DNA of 64,000 nt, from contig NZ_JADQAI010000006.1 in the NCBI RefSeq assembly GCF_022129235.1, positions 124,001 to 188,000 of the forward strand. The letters run 5' to 3'. Under the pieces are notes generated by a model. The model was not told the DNA's origin. It ran no database searches and worked only from the letters and a program-made list of their open reading frames with translations. The DNA comes from Psychrobacter sp. Ps6. Its GTDB lineage: Bacteria; Pseudomonadota; Gammaproteobacteria; Pseudomonadales; Moraxellaceae. The translations under genes and the position numbers were made by a program. Positions within the stretch are counted from its first letter, which is position 1, and the number at the start of each line of letters is the position of its first letter. Below are positions 8,563-16,120 of the stretch, piece after piece.

Positions 8563-9594
8563 CTATTTGCGCTTAGGAAGCTTGCTGTCCATCAATAAGC
8601 TTTGTAGCTCAATATCATGACGAAAACGATAGAGTTTGGCAGGGCGACCACGCTGAGCATTACTACTCTCTCCTGTCTCCGTCACGAGATTCTGTGACTC
8701 AAGCAAACGGCGAAAGTTTTGCTTGTGCAAGCGTATACCTGATAATGCCTCAACACTATGCTGTAACTGCGATAACGTAAACACGTCAGGTATCAACCCA
8801 AAAATAAGCGGTCGATATTCAATTTTGGCGCGTAGTCTTGAAATAGCAGTAGCAATCACGCGGCGATGATCGTAATACATCGGTATGCCGATACGCTGAG
8901 ACCAGTCGCTTGGCAATTCAACTGTTTGGTAATTGGGTGGATAATTAGGCGCTTCAGGTATTAGTCCTGCCTCGTAAAGCATTTCGTACCGTAGCAACAC
9001 ATGCTCTGCGATCCATTCTCTGCTTTCATCAGTCTTATCGCCAACTGATTCAGTTTCTATGAACTCGCTATCTGTCAAAAATCCTTCACTCAATCCCCAA
9101 CACAAACCAATACGTTGACGCCTACGCTGCCGGGCAACTGAGTCTTCAGCGGTACTTGCCCACTCCAATAGCATAGGGATGATAAAGTCCATAATGATAC
9201 TAGGCATACCATCTAGATGGTTCTCCCATGGAAAATAATCATACCAATCTCGCCATAACGCCTTGCTTTGGAGCGCCTGCGTTTGCGTCTCTTGCACTAG
9301 GCCCAAATAGCTAACATAGACGAGCGCATGACCGTCAATGTTACGTCTATTGGTATCGACAAAGGTATATAACTGCTCCAAATATCCGAGTGGCTGCTGC
9401 GTCTGCTCTTCTACCCATTGACGTACGCCAGCTTGCAACGAGCGATGTAGCGGCATGAGTGGACCATTTGGCAATAGCTTACCTTGGTCAACGGTTAGGA
9501 CACGAGCGATATGATCGGTAATCGCGACCAATACGGCGACCACTTCTGTTGTGCCGCTACCTTGCTGGTGCGCATGTGAATAAGACAACGTCAT
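8563..9594 (-). CDS. Nudix-related winged-helix transcriptional regulator of NAD synthesis (NrtR/NadQ-like)
   Basis: The 343-aa protein has an N-terminal Nudix-fold region (about residues 15-105: VVAVLVAITDHIARVL, then WVEEQTQQPLGYLEQLYTF and a conserved DTNRR region) and a C-terminal winged helix (about 255-330: LIPDVFTLSQLQHSVEALSG, QNFRRLLES, GRPAKLYRFR). The catalytic Nudix box GX5EX7REUXEEXGU is degenerate, with the GX5E part missing, so it should bind but not hydrolyse a nucleotide. Regulators of this type (NrtR, and the longer NadQ-like proteins) sense NAD-pathway metabolites. The position between nadC and nadA, plus a shared palindrome on both their promoters, supports local repression. 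No copy of the palindrome is seen before its own start. An insert of about 100 residues separates the two domains. Confidence 0.82.
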   Translation of the reverse strand: MTLSYSHAHQQGSGTTEVVAVLVAITDHIARVLTVDQGKLLPNGPLMPLHRSLQAGVRQWVEEQTQQPLGYLEQLYTFVDTNRRNIDGHALVYVSYLGLVQETQTQALQSKALWRDWYDYFPWENHLDGMPSIIMDFIIPMLLEWASTAEDSVARQRRRQRIGLCWGLSEGFLTDSEFIETESVGDKTDESREWIAEHVLLRYEMLYEAGLIPEAPNYPPNYQTVELPSDWSQRIGIPMYYDHRRVIATAISRLRAKIEYRPLIFGLIPDVFTLSQLQHSVEALSGIRLHKQNFRRLLESQNLVTETGESSNAQRGRPAKLYRFRHDIELQSLLMDSKLPKRK

Positions 9595-9849
9595 AGTTTT
9601 GGGGATTATCCTATCTCTTTAAAATGGCATAAAAGGGATATCAAGGCTGATAGTGATGGTACGCCTCAAATCTAAAACAGTATAACGTGAATCTTGAAAT
9701 ATCATAGTCTGGCGTTGTAATCGTAAAACATCAAAATCAATCGCTAAACGTCAGCTTCTGTATAAAGACAAACTAAAAATGCAGACCATTTAGCTAAATC
9801 GCAAGTAATGAAAATAGCTGTACTTAATCAGCAGGTATACAAAAAATAC

Positions 9850-9877
9850 TTGTATTTATGCTCAAAATGAGCATAAT
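9850..9877 (+). promoter_or_regulatory. nadA promoter overlapped by a perfect 21-bp palindromic operator
   Basis: TTATGCTCA-AAA-TGAGCATAA at 9856-9876 has perfect 9-bp arms. It lies exactly between a -35-like TTGTAT (9850-9855) and a -10-like CATAAT (9872-9877) spaced by 16 bp, so a bound protein would block RNA polymerase. The rest of the 368-bp divergent gap (9595-9962) shows no further copy and no gene. Confidence 0.8.
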
Positions 9878-9962
9878 TAAAACAATGAATTGATTTTATC
9901 TTGCCAAACGTCTTGTTTTAGCACACCCATTTATCACTATAGCGCCAACAGAGGTTGCCATT

Positions 9963-11102
9963 ATGAAAATTTACCCTTACGACGCACCCATCATGAGTAC
10001 CGACAATCGCATCGCCACACAGATGAATATTGAATATGCCAAAGCAAAAATGCCAGCAGACTTGCCTCGTGCTGAACGCATTATGGTTGAAGAAAACATC
10101 AAAAAATTATTGAAAGATAATAACGCCGTACTGGTGGCACATTACTACGTTGATCCTTTTATCCAAGACTTGGCCCTCGCGACAGGTGGCTGTGTCGGTG
10201 ATTCGCTTGAGATGGCACGATTTGGACAAGCCCATAGCGCCCAGACGCTAGTCGTCGCTGGCGTACGCTTTATGGGTGAATCGGCAAAGATTTTAAGTAT
10301 GGAAAAAACCGTACTCATGCCAGATTTGGAAGCAGAATGTTCGCTCGATTTGGGCTGCCCAGCTGATGAGTTTTCCGCATTTTGTGATGCTCACCCTGAG
10401 CGTACCGTCGTCGTTTATGCCAATACCAGCGCCGCGGTAAAGGCGCGCGCTGACTGGGTCGTAACATCATCGGTCGGTATCGACATCGTCCGTCATTTGC
10501 ATGCGCAAGGAGAGCCAATCATTTGGGGGCCTGACCGTCATTTGGGCAAATACATCGCTCGTGAGACGGGTGCAGATATGCTGCTTTGGCAGGGTTCTTG
10601 CCTTGTGCATAATGAGTTTAAAGCCACTGAGTTACTGCAATTAAAAGCCGAATACCCAGAAGCCAAAGTCTTGGTACATCCTGAGTCGCCCGATAGCGTG
10701 GTGGCACTCGCTGATGTCATCGGCTCTACCAGTAAACTATTGCAATCAACGTATGAGATGGATGCTGACACCTTTATCGTTGCGACTGACCTAGGGATAT
10801 TGCATGAGATGCAAAAACGCTCGCCGAACAAACGCTTTTTGGCAGCGCCTACCGCTGGTGAAAGCGCGAGCTGTAAGAGCTGTGCGTTTTGTCCTTGGAT
10901 GGCGATGAATGGCCTAAAAGGTATCGAGCAATGCCTAACAAATAACAGCGGTGAGGTACTAATGACGCCTGAGCTTGCCGCCGCCGCTAGAAAACCTTTA
11001 CAGCGCATGCTTGATTTTGCTGAATCGCAAAAGCAACGTGTGGCCGCCAGTGGCGATATCGTCCAAGACCGTGCATTGTTTGCCAATGTTGGAGCAGCCT
11101 AG
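9963..11102 (+). CDS. nadA: Quinolinate synthase (4Fe-4S)
   Basis: The 379-aa enzyme condenses iminoaspartate (from NadB) with dihydroxyacetone phosphate to quinolinate, using a 4Fe-4S cluster. Conserved segments are visible in order: [104 protein letters not shown] and [14 protein letters not shown]. Cluster cysteines are present in the GCP, GSC and SCKSCAFC regions. The ATG at 9963 is used; ATGs at 9993 and 10023 would shorten a non-conserved leader. It carries an operator-overlapped promoter and is followed after 82 bp by nadB. Confidence 0.97.
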   Translation: MKIYPYDAPIMSTDNRIATQMNIEYAKAKMPADLPRAERIMVEENIKKLLKDNNAVLVAHYYVDPFIQDLALATGGCVGDSLEMARFGQAHSAQTLVVAGVRFMGESAKILSMEKTVLMPDLEAECSLDLGCPADEFSAFCDAHPERTVVVYANTSAAVKARADWVVTSSVGIDIVRHLHAQGEPIIWGPDRHLGKYIARETGADMLLWQGSCLVHNEFKATELLQLKAEYPEAKVLVHPESPDSVVALADVIGSTSKLLQSTYEMDADTFIVATDLGILHEMQKRSPNKRFLAAPTAGESASCKSCAFCPWMAMNGLKGIEQCLTNNSGEVLMTPELAAAARKPLQRMLDFAESQKQRVAASGDIVQDRALFANVGAA

Positions 11103-11184
11103 CATGAGTAAGCCGCGCTCAGCCAATCAAACCCGCATCACCATTCCTGATAACCGTATTCTTGATAACTATAGGAGTAGTCGC

Positions 11185-13071
11185 ATGAGCCATATCATAA
11201 ATACTGATGTCCTTATCATTGGTGCTGGTCTGGCAGGCTTGAGTACAGCGTTATCGCTACCAAAGTCACTGAATATCACGGTTTTAAGCAAAGCAGCACT
11301 TGAGGTTTGCTCAAGTCACTATGCACAAGGTGGTATTGCTGCCAGTCTAGACAAAGATGACTCTGTATCTGACCATGTTACTGATACCCTAGTAGCTGGT
11401 GCAGGGCTTTGCACACCTGATAATACTGCCAGTATCTTGGGTGCAGGACAACAAGCGGTGCAGTGGCTATGTGCGCAAGGTGTCCCTTTTACGCAAAACT
11501 CACCTATCGCTTTGAATAATGCAAGCGCACAGGACTTCTCTCAGTTACAGACTAGCGACTTGCATTTAACAAAAGAAGGCGGTCACGGCTGTAGACGCGT
11601 CGCCCATGCAGATGATGCGACGGGTCGACACGTGATGGACGCTTTGACCATCAAAGCGCAAGCTGCTACCAATATCACTATCTTGCCTTATCATGAAGCG
11701 CTTGAGTTACTGACATTACCTATAGCGAGTAGCCAGACTTTTTTTACAGATGGTAGCGATGCTAAGCATTGCCGAGGCGCAATTGTCTTTGATCATATCA
11801 ATGGACGCCCGCTCACCTTTCATAGTCGTGCAGTAGTACTGGCTAGTGGCGGCTTAGGTCAGTTATTCAAGCGTGCCAGCGCGCCTAACGTCTGCGTCGG
11901 TGATGGTGTCATGATGGCATGGCAAGCAGGCTGCCGCTTGGCAAACTTAGAGTTCATTCAGTTTCACCCAACAGGCTTAGCGTTAGATGACAGCAGCTTT
12001 TTGATATCTGAAGCACTGCGCGGTGAAGGGGGACGATTATATTGTCCGCAAACTGGTATCCGCTTTATGTTGGACGTGGACGCACGTGCTGAATTGGCAC
12101 CGCGAGATATCGTCGCTCGGGCGATAGCTACGCAGATTGATAACAATGGATTTGGCTACGTGCATCTTGATGTCAGTCACTTGCCTGCTGACTTTGTAAA
12201 AGCGCATTTCCCGCAGATTTACCAAACGCTATTAACGCTTGGGATTGATATCACGACAGATCCTATTCCAGTCGCCCCGACAGCGCATTATAGTTGTGGC
12301 GGTGTGGTGACTGATGCCCATGGGTTGACGGATGTGCCAGGACTTTATGCGGCTGGTGAAGTGGCTTATACGGGGCTACACGGAGCAAATCGCTTGGCGA
12401 GCAACTCTCTACTAGAGTGCGTGGTGGTTGGTCGTAATATTGCAGCCCACCTACCTCAGTATTTAGAACGTTTAGAAGACTTAGAAGAGATAAATGATGA
12501 CATTTATTATGAGGCAGCTCAATCAGCTACTACTGTTTGGTCAGCGCCAATTCTTACAGATATGCAGCCTGTGGTCTTGCCTATCTCTGGGCTTGTCGCA
12601 CAACAATATGGTCATGGCGATAAAACACTCGATGTTGTTGACACTAATCTCGCAAAAACTGATGTCGCAACCATAGCCACAGAACTAAAAGCGCTCATGA
12701 CCACTAACATGGGTATCACCCGTAGCGCCAGTCAATTAGAGCAAGCACTAACCCAAATACAAAAGTGGCAAGACTGGCTCACAGATGCTGAGTCTGAGCA
12801 ATCCGATGCAAGTAATAGACGCAGCCCTACTACTGCTAGCGGACTTGCATGCTTTCAATTAACAAGGCAGCTTGAATTAGCAACTTTAATTATTCAGTCT
12901 GCTTATCAACGTTTTGAAAGTCGCGGTGGGCATTATCGCCTTGATTATCCAAATCTAGCGGCTACTCCTCGAACGAGTGTGGTTGAGTCGCTAAAAAAAT
13001 CCACACTTGAATCATTCATTAATATCATAGAAGAAGAGAGAATGCGCGTGCCTATTATAGAAAGCACTTAA
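11185..13071 (+). CDS. nadB: L-aspartate oxidase
   Basis: The flavoprotein oxidises aspartate to iminoaspartate, the first step of de novo NAD synthesis. The FAD-binding GAGLAGLSTA is at the N-terminus; SSHYAQGGIAAS, EFIQFHPTGL, SEALRGEGG, LAPRDIVARAI, HYSCGGVVTD and GLHGANRLASNSLLECVV follow. The C-terminus ends in the usual SRGGHYRLDYP. I chose the ATG at 11185, preceded by AGGAG 7 nt away; an in-frame ATG at 11104 lies directly after the nadA stop but its 27 residues are not NadB-like. At 628 aa it is about 90 residues longer than E. coli NadB (540), the excess lying in the linker before the C-terminal helical domain (about residues 440-580). It is co-transcribed with nadA. Confidence 0.96.
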   Translation: MSHIINTDVLIIGAGLAGLSTALSLPKSLNITVLSKAALEVCSSHYAQGGIAASLDKDDSVSDHVTDTLVAGAGLCTPDNTASILGAGQQAVQWLCAQGVPFTQNSPIALNNASAQDFSQLQTSDLHLTKEGGHGCRRVAHADDATGRHVMDALTIKAQAATNITILPYHEALELLTLPIASSQTFFTDGSDAKHCRGAIVFDHINGRPLTFHSRAVVLASGGLGQLFKRASAPNVCVGDGVMMAWQAGCRLANLEFIQFHPTGLALDDSSFLISEALRGEGGRLYCPQTGIRFMLDVDARAELAPRDIVARAIATQIDNNGFGYVHLDVSHLPADFVKAHFPQIYQTLLTLGIDITTDPIPVAPTAHYSCGGVVTDAHGLTDVPGLYAAGEVAYTGLHGANRLASNSLLECVVVGRNIAAHLPQYLERLEDLEEINDDIYYEAAQSATTVWSAPILTDMQPVVLPISGLVAQQYGHGDKTLDVVDTNLAKTDVATIATELKALMTTNMGITRSASQLEQALTQIQKWQDWLTDAESEQSDASNRRSPTTASGLACFQLTRQLELATLIIQSAYQRFESRGGHYRLDYPNLAATPRTSVVESLKKSTLESFINIIEEERMRVPIIEST

Positions 13072-13170
13072 GTCTACTAAAATCAGTATCTAACGCTATA
13101 GTTAAAGAGGTATTTAAGCTATCATTACAGATAGGCTCTAAATATCCTCTACTATTTGAGTGTTAAAGGT

Positions 13171-14064
13171 ATGGCTTCTGACATTTTGTTTGTGATTGCC
13201 CTGATGATGGTCGTCAGTTTGGTTTGGGGCGCACTTGCCATCCCTTATCTGCGCAAACGTTTACCGAAGATATACTTAATTGCGCGCTCTTGGTGGCTGA
13301 TGTTAGCGACGCTATGCACGTGTTATGTGATTGCAAAGATAGCGAACGACAACCAAAGTGCCAATTATCAAGCGCATCCCTATCAATGGCTGATTGTTTT
13401 ATTCTTTATCTTAATCGGTTTACGCGGTGGCTATGAGATCAAACGCCTGTGGTGTCTGCGTAGTAGAGAAACCCTTATTCAAAAACTCCGAGCACGCGGT
13501 TTGCAGCCAGACTCTCTACGCTGTCCTAATGCCTCCTTAGACGCTACGCAAAACTATACGCGTCTTAACTTTTTAGATTTGCTATTCAGCGTTGTCTTTG
13601 CCTCCCTAATAGTTAGCCTAATCGCCTTACAGAAATTGACGTGGCAACGCGAACAATACGGTGTGTTGCTCTTCGTACTATTTGCCAGTCAGTTTAATGA
13701 TATTGCCCAATATCTATGCGGGCGATTGCTGGGGCGCAAACTGTTTCAACGAGGACTCGCCCCAACGATTAGCCCCAATAAAAGCATTGAAGGTGCTGTC
13801 TTTGGCAGTTTTTTTGCAGCGATATTGGCAGCATTATTGGGTCTTTGGCTCACCCCTTTTAATGGGTGGGTATGCCTGCTAGCAGCCTATGGCTTGGCAG
13901 TCAGCGGTATTTTTGGCGATCTATTAGAATCAGCGTTTAAACGCCAGCATGGGGTAAAAGATACGGGAACCATGCTCGCTGGACATGGTGGCGTATTAGA
14001 TAGGATAGACAGTTTGCTCATCGGCGTCCCGCTATTTACCGTATTTTACTGGCTACTTGGTTAA
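13171..14064 (+). CDS. YnbB-like phosphatidate cytidylyltransferase (CDP-diglyceride synthase family)
   Basis: The 297-aa membrane protein has about seven hydrophobic segments and the CdsA-family C-terminal signature: [13 protein letters not shown] at mid-length, [18 protein letters not shown], and [12 protein letters not shown] near the end, with the expected Asp and Lys residues. Such enzymes make CDP-diacylglycerol from phosphatidate and CTP. Its length and sequence style fit the E. coli YnbB subgroup (298 aa) better than essential CdsA. The reading frame also opens at a TTG (13156); neither start has a good ribosome-binding site. It converges, with a 26-bp gap, on an operon holding a YnbA-YnbC-like fusion, so it may supply that enzyme with activated lipid. 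Confidence 0.87.
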   Translation: MASDILFVIALMMVVSLVWGALAIPYLRKRLPKIYLIARSWWLMLATLCTCYVIAKIANDNQSANYQAHPYQWLIVLFFILIGLRGGYEIKRLWCLRSRETLIQKLRARGLQPDSLRCPNASLDATQNYTRLNFLDLLFSVVFASLIVSLIALQKLTWQREQYGVLLFVLFASQFNDIAQYLCGRLLGRKLFQRGLAPTISPNKSIEGAVFGSFFAAILAALLGLWLTPFNGWVCLLAAYGLAVSGIFGDLLESAFKRQHGVKDTGTMLAGHGGVLDRIDSLLIGVPLFTVFYWLLG

Positions 14065-14090
14065 CTGTACTAACAGTACGGATAGCAACA

Positions 14091-14918
14091 TTATCTGGTT
14101 TTATCCAATTTGCTGCGTAATAGCCAATTGAGTACAGGCTTAGGCAAATGATTTAAGACGCTCGTGATATATCGCATCGAACGTGGAAATATTGCCAGCT
14201 CTACATCATCGTCAATTGCTTGCATGACATGACTGACTGCTGTTTGCGTACTCATGATAAATGGCTTATGACTAGCATCACCATTATTCAAATCACGTAA
14301 CGCTTGGGTGTCGATATAGCCTGAGGCAATAGCATTCACTTGAATATCATAAGGGGCAAGTGCCGCTCGATATGCGCTGGCAGTCGCAATCATCGCGCGT
14401 TTGCTTTTTGCATAAAGACTGGCATAAGGATATTCCATCGTACCTGCGATAGAAGCGATACAGACAAGGCTTGGTCTGCTACATTTGGTCAAATCCAATG
14501 CCTGATGTGATTGTTTCAACTGCTGCTTTAATTGACTGCTTGCCCATTTAAAAATCTGCTCAAATGCTTGTAAATTAATCGCTAGCATTTGATTGCTGTC
14601 GGCTTGGTTCAACTGATGGACACGCTCATTAGTATAGCTGCCAGCACTATAGATAAGCCTTTGAAATCTAATATCGGATAGACTGTCCAACAACGCTTGT
14701 GTCTGATTCTGATCGGTCAAGTCGCATGCATAGGTCACGATAGTAGGATATTGGCTGTTGATATCGGCTATCTTTGCCGTATTACTCCCCACAACGCTCA
14801 CTTGCCAGCCAAGCGCTTGATGATGCAGCGCCAATGCCAAGCCAAGACCGCTTGTACCACCAACAACGATAATATGCGGTGTGTTGTTCATATAATTAGA
14901 TGATGTAGCGTATTTCAT
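14091..14918 (-). CDS. Short-chain dehydrogenase/reductase
   Basis: The 275-aa protein has the Rossmann nucleotide-binding motif VVGGTSGLGLALA near residue 20, the Asp of VTYACDLTD, and the catalytic Ser (CIASIAG) and YAKSK (YxxxK). The active site is therefore complete. The family oxidises or reduces alcohols, ketones or acyl chains with NAD(P); its substrate here is unknown. Its start overlaps the stop of the patatin-like gene by 4 bp (ATGA), so it is translationally coupled and last in the operon. An ATG at 14891 could be used instead; it drops nine non-conserved residues. Context suggests a lipid-related substrate. Confidence 0.9.
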   Translation of the reverse strand: MKYATSSNYMNNTPHIIVVGGTSGLGLALALHHQALGWQVSVVGSNTAKIADINSQYPTIVTYACDLTDQNQTQALLDSLSDIRFQRLIYSAGSYTNERVHQLNQADSNQMLAINLQAFEQIFKWASSQLKQQLKQSHQALDLTKCSRPSLVCIASIAGTMEYPYASLYAKSKRAMIATASAYRAALAPYDIQVNAIASGYIDTQALRDLNNGDASHKPFIMSTQTAVSHVMQAIDDDVELAIFPRSMRYITSVLNHLPKPVLNWLLRSKLDKTR

Positions 14919-16117
14919 AGGTCATGCTGCTGTATGTAATCGGTCGTACGTTGGTAGCCGTACTGCCATTGCGCCTGCATTTGCTGCACAAATCCATCAT
15001 AGTCACGATGTATGAGCTCAACGGTCATTTGTTTTAGGTTAAAACGCTTTTGCACATTTTTCCCTATTAGTTGCTGCGCGTTATCTGCGAATGGCAGCCA
15101 ATGTAGCTGATGGTTTTTACTAGTAGTATGCGATGGCTCTTTCATTGGGTTATAACCATGCACTTGTGCCAATCGGTCATTGGGGTCAAAACCAAAAACA
15201 CGCTGAATCGCTGGGACAGCAAGCCATGAGTCATATCCCGCCTTGGTCTCGGCAAATACTGTCTCAGCCAACTGACAAGCCAGCTCGATCGGCGTAAGAT
15301 TAATCACGCCGCCCAAGCACCAGCCAAGCTCTGTGATATGCGTGGGCGGTAAATAATACATATCAGCCATAGAAGCGCGAACCACTGAGGCAAAATCCCA
15401 TTGAGTTTGTACTTTTACAGACGGGTGTATGCGTCCATTAGCGAACGTATGCGCTGATGACATTATTTGCTCGTCGGCCAGACTTGATACTGAATTTGAC
15501 AAATTTGCTAAGCGCGGTGGCGCAAATAATAACTCTTGCAGTGTTAGTGTTGTATTAAACGAATCATCAGTAGGCGCTTGATACAAACGGCTAGCAATGA
15601 TAGCTATCTCTGGTGACGCTTTATGAGCAGCGCTATTATCGTCGCTACCGTTATTGTTACTAGTAGCAAACTGCGACAATTCATCGAGCCACTCTGCCTC
15701 GTTATCGATACGAAACATTGCTAACTGCTGTAACTCATTTAACAGTCGCTCGTAGCTGTCTGCTTGACGTTGTCCTTGTCCATTGTCTCGCAACTTTGAT
15801 AACCACCAACGTTTGAGTGCATAGGTCATATAACGCAGCTTTAGAAGTTTATTGGCTTCATCTGGCGCAACATGTCGAATTGCAGTAATGACACGATACA
15901 GTTCGCGACTGCTCATGAGTTCCTGTAAGTGCTTAGGATCAGGCGCAAGTTGTACTAAGTAAGCAGACAGACTACCACCGCAAGTACCAACGATAATGTC
16001 TGGCGTTAAGTCATGAGACGCCAAGGCTGCGTAGCTACCCAAATAATAACCAAAGCGTGAGCCACCACCTGAAAAAAGCTGCACACGCTCGTAAGGCTTG
16101 ACCCGCTCATTATTCAT
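14915..16117 (-). CDS. Patatin-like protein with degenerate catalytic dyad
   Basis: The 400-aa protein has the patatin fold landmarks: an oxyanion-hole loop FSGGGSRFGYYLG (about residues 15-27) and a nucleophile elbow at 41-51. The usual GxSxG reads G-T-C-G-G, so the catalytic serine is a cysteine (C46). The usual DGG/DGA near residue 267 reads L-G-G in WCLGGVINLTPIELA, so the catalytic aspartate is lost. Classical Ser-Asp phospholipase chemistry is therefore unlikely; it may be a lipid-binding or regulatory subunit, or use cysteine. It sits between the SDR (4-bp overlap) and the trifunctional gene (3-bp gap) in one leftward operon. Confidence 0.8.
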   Translation of the reverse strand: MNNERVKPYERVQLFSGGGSRFGYYLGSYAALASHDLTPDIIVGTCGGSLSAYLVQLAPDPKHLQELMSSRELYRVITAIRHVAPDEANKLLKLRYMTYALKRWWLSKLRDNGQGQRQADSYERLLNELQQLAMFRIDNEAEWLDELSQFATSNNNGSDDNSAAHKASPEIAIIASRLYQAPTDDSFNTTLTLQELLFAPPRLANLSNSVSSLADEQIMSSAHTFANGRIHPSVKVQTQWDFASVVRASMADMYYLPPTHITELGWCLGGVINLTPIELACQLAETVFAETKAGYDSWLAVPAIQRVFGFDPNDRLAQVHGYNPMKEPSHTTSKNHQLHWLPFADNAQQLIGKNVQKRFNLKQMTVELIHRDYDGFVQQMQAQWQYGYQRTTDYIQQHDL

Positions 16118-16120
16118 CTA

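Noticed and set aside
10538-11086. Long open frame of 182 codons antisense to nadA
   Set aside because: It mirrors the codon structure of nadA, has a Ser/Cys-rich composition typical of antisense frames, and no ribosome-binding site.
10975-11184. Upstream start for nadB overlapping nadA by about 130 bp
   Set aside because: The first 70 residues are not NadB-like, while ATG 11185 has an AGGAG site and begins directly before the FAD motif.
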